Positions 56,054 through 64,000 of a DNA stretch of 64,000 nucleotides are shown in pieces. Location of the stretch: assembly GCF_000378965.1 (NCBI RefSeq), contig NZ_KB900536.1, positions 3,039,407 to 3,103,406 of the forward strand. The letters run 5' to 3'. This DNA is from Thioalkalivibrio thiocyanodenitrificans ARhD 1. GTDB lineage: Bacteria; Pseudomonadota; Gammaproteobacteria; Ectothiorhodospirales; Ectothiorhodospiraceae. The position numbers and the translations under genes were made by a program. The notes under the pieces were generated by a model. It was given only the letters and a program-made list of their open reading frames with translations. It was not told the origin of the DNA and did no database searches. Numbering within the stretch: position 1 is the first letter of the stretch; the number at the start of each line of letters is the position of its first letter.

Positions 56054-57192
56054 CCGGCCCGCGCGATTGCGACGTGATCATCGTCGGCGGGGGGCCGGCG
56101 GGGTCCACCCTGGCCTGGCGGCTCGTCCAGGCGGGGCTCGACGTGGTGGTGATCGACAAGAAGGCCTTTCCCCGCGACAAGGTATGTGCGGGCTGGGTGA
56201 CGCCGGCGGTCGTCGATGCACTCGAGCTCGATCTGGATGCGTATCGACGCGGGCGGGTGCTGCAGGAGATCCGCGCCTTTCGCATCAGCATGCTGGACGG
56301 ACCTGAGGTGCGGACCCGTCACGATGCGGTGGTGAGCTACGGGATCCGCCGTTGCGAGTTCGATCATTATCTCCTGGAACGTTCCGGCGCCGCGCTTGAA
56401 CCGGGCGAGACCGTCAGGGATCTGGAACGCAAGGGGGGGCGCTGGGTGGTCAATGACCGCCTGCGGGCCCCGCTGCTGGTGGGGGCCGGCGGACATTTCT
56501 GCCCCGTCGCGCGCCGCCTCGGGGCCGATCTGGGCGGCAGCGAGCGGGTGGTTGCGGCGCAGGAGGTGGAGTTCCCCATGGATGAGCGCCAGCGCGCGGC
56601 ATGTGCGATCCGGGGTGATACCCCGGAGCTGTTCTTCTGCCGTGACCTGCGGGGCTACGCCTGGGTGTTCCGCAAGGGCGATTTCCTGAACATCGGCCTG
56701 GGCCGCGAGGACAATCACCGCCTGGCCGAACATGTGGCGGCCTTCGTGGAGTTCCTCCACGCCCGGGGCAGGATACCCGCCGATCTGCCGGGTCGCTTCA
56801 AGGGACACGCCTACCTGCTGCACACGCACGCGGGGCGCGAGGTCCTGGGCGAGGGCGCCCTGCTGATCGGTGACGCGGCCGGTCTGGCCTATCCCCAGAG
56901 CGGCGAGGGCATCCGCCCGGCCGTGGAGTCGGCCCTGCTGGCCGCGGATACGATTCTCGAGGCAGGGGGCGACTACGGCCCGGGGCGTCTTGATGCCTAT
57001 GCGCGGCGGCTGCAGGAGCGCTTCGGGCGCCGTGCCGACGGGCGCCCCGCGAACCTGCTGATGCCGCCCGGCATCAGGACCTGGATCGGAGAGCAACTGC
57101 TGGGTACGCACTGGTTCGCCCGGCGGGTGGTGGTGGACCGCTGGTTTCTGCATCAGCATGAACCGCCCCTGGCGGCGGTCCGGACCGGCTGA
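56050..57192 (+). CDS. Geranylgeranyl reductase-type FAD-dependent oxidoreductase
   Basis: 380 residues. FAD-binding GxGxxG motif VIIVGGGPAGSTLAW (about 9-23), a GWVTPAVVDALEL segment and GDAAGLAYPQSGEGI near 275-290, the geranylgeranyl reductase sub-family of the PHBH fold. ATGA overlap with the CFA synthase gene suggests tight coupling. It may reduce or oxidise the methylated acyl chain, but a polyprenyl substrate is also possible. Confidence 0.85.
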   Translation: MTGPRDCDVIIVGGGPAGSTLAWRLVQAGLDVVVIDKKAFPRDKVCAGWVTPAVVDALELDLDAYRRGRVLQEIRAFRISMLDGPEVRTRHDAVVSYGIRRCEFDHYLLERSGAALEPGETVRDLERKGGRWVVNDRLRAPLLVGAGGHFCPVARRLGADLGGSERVVAAQEVEFPMDERQRAACAIRGDTPELFFCRDLRGYAWVFRKGDFLNIGLGREDNHRLAEHVAAFVEFLHARGRIPADLPGRFKGHAYLLHTHAGREVLGEGALLIGDAAGLAYPQSGEGIRPAVESALLAADTILEAGGDYGPGRLDAYARRLQERFGRRADGRPANLLMPPGIRTWIGEQLLGTHWFARRVVVDRWFLHQHEPPLAAVRTG

Positions 57193-57259
57193 GCCGCGGG
57201 ACCGCGTGTGGCCGGTCCTCAGGGGGATGCCCGGGGCGCCTCCCTACCTCGCTGTGCTG

Positions 57260-58042
57260 TCAGTCTCGGGACTGCCCCGCTGGCGCGCGTCGTTCCCACA
57301 TGGGCATCCGGCCCAGCTCCCCGTATCCGAGCCGGGCGTACACACTTGCCCCGGAGGGGCTCGCCTGGAGCGAGGTGGATGTCATGCCGCGTGCCCGCGC
57401 CTGCCGCAGTGCCGCGGCCATCAACCGGGTCGCCAGTCCGCGACCCTGGTAATCCGGCAGCGTCGCGACCGCCGTGATGCTGCAATCCCCTTCGGCGGTG
57501 TCACAGGTGAGCAGGGCGCTGACAGGCCTGTCGTCGATCCGCGCCAGATATCCCCGCCAGCGCCTGTTCGGCCAGCGGTCGAATACCGCTGCGAACGCGG
57601 GCGGCGGAAAGCCGAAGGCGGCGTCATTGATGACGCCCAGCGTTCGCAGATCATCGGTCTCTTCCCAGTCGAGGTCACCGGCGGCGGGCAGCCGGAGATC
57701 AGGGATGTGCGCCGCCATGGCCACCGGATCGTAGTCGAACACGTGGGCCCTTGACGCAAGGAACGCCGGTGTCGACGTGTCGCCCGGTCGCACCCATACC
57801 GTCCAGGCCCGGACGCCCGCGGCATCGTAGGCCGCGGCAATGGTGTCGTAATGCGTCCGGAGGGCATCGGGGGATTCGTACGCCACCCCGTTGAAAAGCG
57901 AACGGTCGGGGGCGGCCGGATTGATTCCGGCGACGATACCCGGCAGCGTCAGCACGCGGCCGTGAATGGAACAGCACGCCAGGAACGCGCATTCGTCCAC
58001 CACGCTTGCATGTACCCGCTCCAACAGAGTGTTCTGCTTCAT
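57260..58042 (-). CDS. GNAT-family N-acetyltransferase
   Basis: 260 residues. The acetyl-CoA binding motif is VATLPDYQGRGLATRLM (R/QxxGxG/A), near residues 191-207, followed by the terminal ASPSGASVYARLGY. The N-terminal half is extra and unrecognised. The substrate is unknown. Confidence 0.85.
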   Translation of the reverse strand: MKQNTLLERVHASVVDECAFLACCSIHGRVLTLPGIVAGINPAAPDRSLFNGVAYESPDALRTHYDTIAAAYDAAGVRAWTVWVRPGDTSTPAFLASRAHVFDYDPVAMAAHIPDLRLPAAGDLDWEETDDLRTLGVINDAAFGFPPPAFAAVFDRWPNRRWRGYLARIDDRPVSALLTCDTAEGDCSITAVATLPDYQGRGLATRLMAAALRQARARGMTSTSLQASPSGASVYARLGYGELGRMPMWERRAPAGQSRD

Positions 58043-58273
58043 CGCCTCTCGTCACGCGTGCACCGGTCCCGGCACTGTCACGCGCCATGATCGGGCAACT
58101 CCTGCGGCGTTGGCAACGACGTGAGCAGTTCGGAACCGGATCCCGTGCGGGGGCTTCGCCGACCCCACCCTGCGTTGGGAAAACGTGTTCCTTGCCCGGT
58201 TTGGCGGGTCGACGCCTGGTTTATACTGCCCGTAGCTCGCTGCAGCCCGCAGCGCCCAAGATGATGCGACCTG

Positions 58274-59248
58274 TTGAGCAACCGTAACATAGCGGTCCTG
58301 ATAATGTCGGCCCTGGCCTGGCTGGCGACCATGACGCCGTTGCCGGCCGCGGATCGCCTCCCCGCCGAGGATACGGATCCCGTCGGCGTGGTGCAGACCA
58401 TTGATGACCACCAGAGAGTGGTGTCCGAGACGATCCGGACGCTTTCCCGGCGCATGGACCGCATGTTCGGCACCACCGAGACCCTGCCGGACGAAGTCTA
58501 TGATTCGATGCTCAGGCTGCGGTTTATCCAGCGTGTGGATGAGGGCGGCGGAGGAGACTTCGAGTTCGGTGCCGGCGGCGTCCTGAGCCTGCCCGGCACC
58601 GAGCGCAGGCTCAGCCTGGTGTTCATCAGTGATGACTACGACGATCCCGTGGCCAGGGAGCGCGGCACGGAACGCGAACTCGAGGATCCCACGCGAAGAT
58701 CCCTGGCGCTGCGCCTGCTGCGACCGCCCGACCCCTGGGGGAGCGATTTTTCGGTCGGCCTGCGTTCCGGCGATCCCATCGATGTGCTCACACGCGTTCG
58801 CGGCTGGCGGGACTTCGATGTCGGAGACCTGAGGCTCAGGCCCGGACAATCACTGTTCTGGTACGACCAGGGTGGCGTGGGTACCGCAACGGATCTTCGC
58901 GTGGAGCGTCCGCTTGCCTCGACACGGATGCTGATGCGCAGCCACACCAGGGTGACCTGGTTCAAGCGGGAAGGGCAGTTCTACTACGACCAGGTCTTTT
59001 CACTTCTCCAGCCGCTGGCGCACCGCCGCGACCTGTTGTGGCAGATCGGCGTGCAGGGCGAGAGCGAACCCAATGACCGCGTGACCCGCTACTATGCCCA
59101 GGTGCGCTGGCGCAGTGTCCTCCACAGGGACTGGCTGATCGCGGAGCTTCGGCCGCAGGCCCTGCACGAACGCGAGAACGATTTCCGGACGCAGTGGCGC
59201 CTGTACTTCGGGATCGAACTGCTGTTCGGCGACCCGCAGCACTACTGA
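58274..59248 (+). CDS. Hypothetical exported protein, possible outer-membrane barrel
   Basis: 324 residues if the TTG at 58274 is used, which gives a signal peptide (IAVLIMSALAWLATMTPLPAA). An ATG at 58304 would shorten it. The rest is rich in alternating hydrophobic/charged residues and aromatic ends (YFGIELLF near the C-terminus), compatible with a beta-barrel. No family recognised. Confidence 0.6.
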   Translation: MSNRNIAVLIMSALAWLATMTPLPAADRLPAEDTDPVGVVQTIDDHQRVVSETIRTLSRRMDRMFGTTETLPDEVYDSMLRLRFIQRVDEGGGGDFEFGAGGVLSLPGTERRLSLVFISDDYDDPVARERGTERELEDPTRRSLALRLLRPPDPWGSDFSVGLRSGDPIDVLTRVRGWRDFDVGDLRLRPGQSLFWYDQGGVGTATDLRVERPLASTRMLMRSHTRVTWFKREGQFYYDQVFSLLQPLAHRRDLLWQIGVQGESEPNDRVTRYYAQVRWRSVLHRDWLIAELRPQALHERENDFRTQWRLYFGIELLFGDPQHY

Positions 59249-59367
59249 GCGCACGGGCGCGATCCGCTGGGGTCGTGAGCAGACGCATCAGAAGGATCGA
59301 GGTGTATCGTCATGCATGCCGATAACGCAGTGCACATCCTGTCCGCCGCTGCCCCGACGGGCGGCCC

Positions 59368-61503
59368 TCAGGGCTCCGGCAGTTCCAGTTTCCGCCCCGA
59401 GCGCATGAGTGCCTCACACTCGGCCGGAGACAGGGGCGGACTGAACAGATAGCCCTGGACCGCGTCGCAGCCCTCGCCGTACAGGAAGGCCAGTTGTTCC
59501 CGGGTCTCGACCCCCTCCGCGACCACCTGCAGGCCGAGGCTGTGCCCGAGGCGAAGGATCGAGCGCACGATGGCGACGTCGTTCTCATCATGGGGGACCT
59601 CCCGGATGAAGGACTGGTCGATCTTGAGCCAGTTGATGGGGAAGGTCTTGAGGTAACTGAGCGAGGAGTAACCGGTGCCGAAATCGTCCACGGAGATACG
59701 TATCCCCTGTTTCGCCAGTTGCAGGAGCATGGCCGAGGCGGCGGCGGGGTCGTCCATGATGACAGACTCGGTGATCTCCAGGTTGAGCGCACTGCCCGGC
59801 AGGTCCGCATCGCGCAGGATCGACCCGATGTTGTGCGCCAGGTCCGCCTGGCGCAACTGCCGCGTGGAGAGGTTGACCGCGATACTGCCGGGATCGAGTC
59901 CCAGGGAACGCCACGCGGCCAACTGTTGGCAGCTCTCGCGCAGCACCCATTCGCCCATGAGCAGGATGATTCCGGTTTCCTCCGCGACGGGGATGAACTC
60001 CAGCGGGCTGATCGCACCGAGGCCGGGAGAGTTCCACCGCAGCAGCGCCTCCCATTCGCCGATGCCCCCGTGCGACAGGAAGGCCTTGGGCTGATAGACG
60101 AGATGAAACTCGTTCTGCTCTAGCGCATGCTTCAGTTTCACTTCAATCAGGGCGCGCCTGGCAATGCTGTCGCTCAGGTCCTGGCTGAACAGGATGATGC
60201 ACTGCCGCCCGCGGGCCTTGGCGTGATGCAGGGCCACGTCGGCATGGCGCAGCAGAATGCTGGCCGTGTCTCCATCCAGCGGGCTGGTCACCACGCCCAT
60301 GCTGGCCGTGATCTCCAGCCGGTCATCGGCCACTGCATAAGGTTCCTGCATGGCGTGAAGCAGGCGCTGCGCAATGTCGTGTGCCTGTGCCGGCGTGGTC
60401 CGCTCAAGCAGGATCATGAAGTTGTCGCCGCTGAACCGGGCGATGAATGATCCTTCGGGAACGGTGCTGCGAATTCGATCCGCAACGGCAATCAGTAGCA
60501 GGTCACCCCGCTCGTGGCCCAGGGTGGCGTTGACGGTCTTGAAGCGGTCCAGTCCAACGGAGATGACCGCGCAGGTCTCGTCGGTCTGGCGCCCCTTCCT
60601 GATCGCCTCGTCGAGGCGCTCGTTGAAGGACACGCGGCTTGCAAGCCCTGTCAGCTCGTCGTGTACCAGCATGTTGCGGATCTGTTGAAACGGCTGCTGG
60701 ATGGCCTCCGCAAAGATTGCGCGATACAGGAAGAAGTAGGCCATGACCTTGTAGCCATGACCCATCAGGTTGGCGGTGTTGGTCACCTGCACGTACATAG
60801 TGAAGAACAGCTCGCCCACGGCCAGCAACAGAAGCGCAAGCATGAGGCTGCCGACGTCGCAATGGCGTACCCGCCGGCGGCGCAGGAACAGAAGCAAGGC
60901 GGTGGCGATGTACAGGCTGAAAACCAGCCATTCGATCCATATCTTCAGCGGTGTGAGGCCCTCGCCCGGCACGAACATCGCCGGCAGCACCTGGGGGTAG
61001 CGCAGTATCGGCCAGGACAGGACCGCCGTCAGCGCAAGCGTCGCCATGAGCAGCCATTGCCGTTCACCGGCGCCGGCCGGGCGCGTGTCCGGAAGCAGCA
61101 CGTACAGGAGAAGGCCGATGCCTGCGGAAACACGCGCACACAGCCATAACAGGATCGACTTGTGCGGACTGTTATCGGTCACCAGGGCGGGCATGCCCTC
61201 GTAGCTCAGCAGGTGAAGCCCATCGAACAAGGCCGCCGCCAGGAAAGCGCAGCCCAGCACCACCACCCGCACGGAGCGTTCCGCGCGCCGTGTACCATAG
61301 GCGGTGAAGAAGATCAGCGCCGCCACCACGACGGCGAAGATCTCCATGATGGAATGAACGGCCAGAAAGGCGGGCTGGGAAATGGGGATCTGGTTGGCGG
61401 GAAAGGCCTGCCAGAGCAGCAGCGGAGGCCCCAGAAGAAGCAGGATGATGCCCATCCGCTGAACAGGGGCCGCAGCACGCCAGTTCTGTGCCATTACCCC
61501 CAT
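59368..61503 (-). CDS. MASE3-GGDEF-EAL membrane protein (likely phosphodiesterase)
   Basis: 711 residues. About seven membrane helices form a MASE3-type sensor (1-275). The GGDEF domain is degenerate, SGDNF at 358-362, so it should not make c-di-GMP but may bind GTP. The EAL domain is complete: EALLRW (485-490), ITESVIMDD, DDFGTGYSS, WLKIDQSF and AEGVET. It probably degrades cyclic di-GMP, opposing the CBS-PAS-GGDEF protein. Confidence 0.9.
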   Translation of the reverse strand: MGVMAQNWRAAAPVQRMGIILLLLGPPLLLWQAFPANQIPISQPAFLAVHSIMEIFAVVVAALIFFTAYGTRRAERSVRVVVLGCAFLAAALFDGLHLLSYEGMPALVTDNSPHKSILLWLCARVSAGIGLLLYVLLPDTRPAGAGERQWLLMATLALTAVLSWPILRYPQVLPAMFVPGEGLTPLKIWIEWLVFSLYIATALLLFLRRRRVRHCDVGSLMLALLLLAVGELFFTMYVQVTNTANLMGHGYKVMAYFFLYRAIFAEAIQQPFQQIRNMLVHDELTGLASRVSFNERLDEAIRKGRQTDETCAVISVGLDRFKTVNATLGHERGDLLLIAVADRIRSTVPEGSFIARFSGDNFMILLERTTPAQAHDIAQRLLHAMQEPYAVADDRLEITASMGVVTSPLDGDTASILLRHADVALHHAKARGRQCIILFSQDLSDSIARRALIEVKLKHALEQNEFHLVYQPKAFLSHGGIGEWEALLRWNSPGLGAISPLEFIPVAEETGIILLMGEWVLRESCQQLAAWRSLGLDPGSIAVNLSTRQLRQADLAHNIGSILRDADLPGSALNLEITESVIMDDPAAASAMLLQLAKQGIRISVDDFGTGYSSLSYLKTFPINWLKIDQSFIREVPHDENDVAIVRSILRLGHSLGLQVVAEGVETREQLAFLYGEGCDAVQGYLFSPPLSPAECEALMRSGRKLELPEP

Positions 61504-61952
61504 GGGTCTATTCGTCCCGCCACGGCCAATGACAAATGCCGGTCATGTGTCATCGGGCCCGGAGGGCTCCGCGTGATCATGCTCAGGGCAATGCACCGCA
61601 GCCGGCATACGTATCCTCTTGCAGGGCACATGGCTGCGCCGCATGGCACCGGTGTCAGTCCCCGCATCAGTTCTGGCTGTCCCTTTTATCTTGCGCGTGG
61701 GTCCTGGCAATCTGCCGCGACGCTCGACCATAGGATAGTGGTTTGCCGCTGATTTGAGCAACACGGCAGCCGGTGCTGTTCGAGCCCATTGCCCTGATCG
61801 TCGCTCGTCACCGGTCTGTCACGCGAGGACAGTTCAACCGGATGGACGAGGCCGGCGGCCCGGTTCCTTGCTGGCGAACCCTGTTCCGGCCGGTTAGCAT
61901 TGCGCCTTTCGGGAGTATCCCGAAGTGTGCAGGTAATCGATGGGAGGACCAC

Positions 61953-62939
61953 ATGAGAAAACACGGTGTGATGGCCGCCTTGAGCGGCGGGCTTGTGGCG
62001 ACGCTGGTGGCGGGGGTTGTTGCGGCTTCGCAGGATATTGACGGGGCGGGCGATCATCCCGATGTCCCCCGCGCCGCCGGTTCCCACATCGTGTACCAGG
62101 ATCATGTGGATTTTGATCGCGTCACGGTCCCCGTAGGCCCGTATTCGCGTGACGGCTTCGAAGATGTCGAGGTGATGGAGGGCGAGGTCCTGAGCCTAAG
62201 CTATGTATTCGACAACCCGGATGTGGCAACGCTTCGCGTGAAACGCAGCTATCTGCAGGCGCTGGAGGAGCGGGGGTTCGAGATCCTGTTCAAGGGCAGC
62301 GAGGATGAACTGTCCGGCGGCGCGGGGCGGCTGTTTTTCCGGGAGTCGGGTCTGTACGAGCGCGGGGCCAGGGACTGCTGCCGCATTGCCAATCGCGATC
62401 GTCAGGTGCGTTATATCGCGGCGCGGTCCGGGAAGGGTGATGTGCTGGCGGCGATCGCCGTGTTCAATGCGCGGGGCGTCGAGGGGCCGGCGGTCTCGAA
62501 GGCGATCGTCACTGCACGGGAGATGGACGCGACCATGGATCATCAGCCCCTGACGGCGGGTGAAATGGAGACGGGACTGGTGCAGGACGGCCGCGTGGCG
62601 GTGCAGAACATCCTGTTTGCCGTGAACAGCGCCGAGATCCTGCCGGAATCGATCGAGGCACTGGAGACGATCGCTGAGCTGATGCGCGATCGCCCGGAGA
62701 TGAACCTCCTGGTCGTGGGGCATACCGACAACACCGGGGATTACGCATACAACGTGGCATTGTCGCTGGAGCGCGCACAATCGGTGGTGAGCTGGCTGGC
62801 CGGGGAGGCCGGTGTTGCCCGTGAGCGTCTGCAGGCGGCCGGCGCCGGCATGATGGCGCCGGTCACCACCAACCGCACCGAGGAGGGCCGTGCCCGGAAC
62901 CGTCGCGTGGAACTGGTCGAGCGCGGGGGTGACGCGTGA
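61953..62939 (+). CDS. OmpA-family protein
   Basis: 328 residues from the ATG at 61953 with GGGAGG upstream; the longer frame from 61773 is rejected. Signal peptide (LSGGLVATLVAGVVAASQ). The first part (about 60-190) resembles DUF4892-type periplasmic domains. The C-terminal OmpA peptidoglycan-binding domain has VQNILFAVNSAEILPES, VVGHTDNTGDYAYN and ARNRRVEL. Links the envelope to peptidoglycan. Confidence 0.88.
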   Translation: MRKHGVMAALSGGLVATLVAGVVAASQDIDGAGDHPDVPRAAGSHIVYQDHVDFDRVTVPVGPYSRDGFEDVEVMEGEVLSLSYVFDNPDVATLRVKRSYLQALEERGFEILFKGSEDELSGGAGRLFFRESGLYERGARDCCRIANRDRQVRYIAARSGKGDVLAAIAVFNARGVEGPAVSKAIVTAREMDATMDHQPLTAGEMETGLVQDGRVAVQNILFAVNSAEILPESIEALETIAELMRDRPEMNLLVVGHTDNTGDYAYNVALSLERAQSVVSWLAGEAGVARERLQAAGAGMMAPVTTNRTEEGRARNRRVELVERGGDA

Positions 62940-63018
62940 CCGCGAGTACCCCGCTCATGACTCTGTTCGCAATGCGGGGTATCCCGGCCGCCGGCATGGC
63001 TCAGGGATCACTTGGCCC

Positions 63019-63930
63019 GTGACCGCATCCCGTGAGTTTGATCTCGAGTTCCTGCTCAAGCAGCGGGTACCCCGGGCATGGGCCGCCATGGAGCCGCTGT
63101 TTCAGGCGCGCAGGCTGCGTCAGGCCAGGCGCAGCTGTCAGGTTCGTGACCGCGACCAGGACCGGCTGTTCGATCGGGTCCAACGCGCCTGCCTGTTCGT
63201 CGGCCAGCCGCGCAGTGGCCACAGTGTGCTCGGTGCGCTTCTCAATGCCCACCGGAACATTCTCATCAGCCACAACCTGGATGTCCTGCACTACCTGCGT
63301 GCCGGATTCGAGCGCGAGGAGCTTTTCCACCTGATTCTGGAGCGCGAGCGCTGGCTCGGCAAACGTGGACGCCGTATCGGCGGTTACGTCTACGACCTGC
63401 CGGGCCAATGGCTCGGATACCATGATGAACTGCGCGTCATCGGCGACAAACGGGCCGGCAGCACCAGCCAGCACCTGAGCGCCGACCCGGATCTGTTGAA
63501 GCGGTTTGCCGATCGGCTGGGCATGCCCGTCATCGTTATTCATCATCTCCGAAATCCATGGGACAACATCAGTTCACTGTGGACGCGGGCAGACATTCGC
63601 CGGGGCCGCAGCATGCCGGAGTTGGTCCGGTGGTACTTTGAAATGCTGGAAGGGGCGCTCGCAGCAGCAGCCCGGCCCCAGGAGTCCGTGTGTGTCGTGC
63701 GTACCTACCATGAGGACATGGTGCGGGATCCGTCCATGGTGCTCTCTCCGGTGCTCGACGCACTGGGCGTTTCCAGCAGTCCGGAGTATCTGGATGCCTG
63801 CCGCCGGTTCGTGCATCCAGGCATCCGGCGCACGCGAGACACGGCGCCGTGGACCGACCGGCTCATTGAGCAGGTGGATGAACGGCGGCGCATGTTCCCG
63901 CCCATAGCCCGCTACAGTTGGGACGATTAG
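63019..63930 (+). CDS. Sulfotransferase-family protein
   Basis: 303 residues from the GTG at 63019; a longer frame from 62890 overlaps the OmpA gene and lacks support. The 5'-PSB-type loop is FVGQPRSGHSVLGALL, which should bind the phosphosulfate of PAPS. A 3'-PB-type region (VIHHLRNPWDNISSLW) follows. The acceptor is unknown, possibly a carbohydrate or a surface molecule. Confidence 0.8.
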   Translation: MTASREFDLEFLLKQRVPRAWAAMEPLFQARRLRQARRSCQVRDRDQDRLFDRVQRACLFVGQPRSGHSVLGALLNAHRNILISHNLDVLHYLRAGFEREELFHLILERERWLGKRGRRIGGYVYDLPGQWLGYHDELRVIGDKRAGSTSQHLSADPDLLKRFADRLGMPVIVIHHLRNPWDNISSLWTRADIRRGRSMPELVRWYFEMLEGALAAAARPQESVCVVRTYHEDMVRDPSMVLSPVLDALGVSSSPEYLDACRRFVHPGIRRTRDTAPWTDRLIEQVDERRRMFPPIARYSWDD

Positions 63931-63961
63931 CACAGTCCCGCGTACATTGAGGGAGAGCACG

Positions 63962-64000
63962 ATGGAGCCTGTCGGCTACAAGTATATCTCGGCGGACAAT
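63962..64000 (+). CDS. Start of a gene cut by the window edge
   Basis: ATG at 63962 preceded by GAGGGAGAG; 13 codons visible (MEPVGYKYISADN). The rest is outside the window. Confidence 0.5.
   Translation, partial: MEPVGYKYISADN

Overview
The window is a high-GC chromosomal segment, most likely from a gammaproteobacterium of the sulfur-metabolising, salt-tolerant kind (Ectothiorhodospiraceae/Chromatiales-like). That placement is inferred from gene content: class Ia NrdA/NrdB, DsrE and TusA-like sulfur carriers, an ArsR-rhodanese persulfide-type regulator with a TauE/SafE permease, a BCCT betaine transporter, a diheme c-type cytochrome and exosortase-H-type sorting signals. No rRNA, tRNA, CRISPR or phage gene was seen.

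Layout. 1-1875: end of nrdA, then nrdB. 2160-8218: a lower-GC accessory block with integron features but no integrase. A SIR2-like gene cassette is split by an IS3 element; a second cassette follows; then comes an attC site interrupted by a group IIC intron without a reverse transcriptase, and a methyltransferase cassette. 8240-15060: a secreted-protein region with an XrtH-type 'midcut' protein and a four-gene operon of collagen-like proteins lying between two copies of a REP-associated (Y1/RAYT) transposase element, followed by a group II intron relic and a nitrilase. 16242-19406: a TetR-controlled DsrE/TusA pair and a CBS-PAS-GGDEF protein. 19746-27642: a secreted subtilase, IS110 and IS30 relics, a 1250-residue DUF11 surface protein and an intact IS3-family element. 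27854-37974: katG, a HIT protein, a second midcut protein, exported MsrA and MsrB, an HtrA-type protease, a BCCT transporter and a PEBP protein. 38300-42900: an AT-flanked island with a split nitrile-hydratase-beta-like pair, a DGC zinc protein, a ThDP enzyme and a LysR regulator. 43433-64000: mostly core-like genes (CRP/FNR regulator, flavoproteins, metallo-hydrolase, ferredoxin reductase, sulfide-type regulon, cytochrome, CFA synthase with a flavoprotein, an EAL protein, an OmpA protein and a sulfotransferase).

A short interspersed repeat with the core GGGGTCAAGTCTAG occurs eleven times between 2160 and 44740. Its first bases match the terminal inverted repeats (GGGGTCAGGTCT) of the RAYT elements. 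One copy has been split by the IS3 element at 26383-27642, and another supplies the msrB stop codon.

Themes. Several proteins carry exosortase-type signals (8580, 10523, 22526, 31082) and should share a sorting enzyme that is not in the window. Oxidative and sulfur stress genes recur (KatG, MsrA, MsrB, the persulfide-type regulon, DsrE/TusA). The most novel-looking parts are the integrase-less cassette array with its nested insertions, the collagen-like operon bracketed by RAYT elements, and the nitrile-hydratase-beta-like/ThDP/DGC island that lacks any metal-binding alpha subunit.
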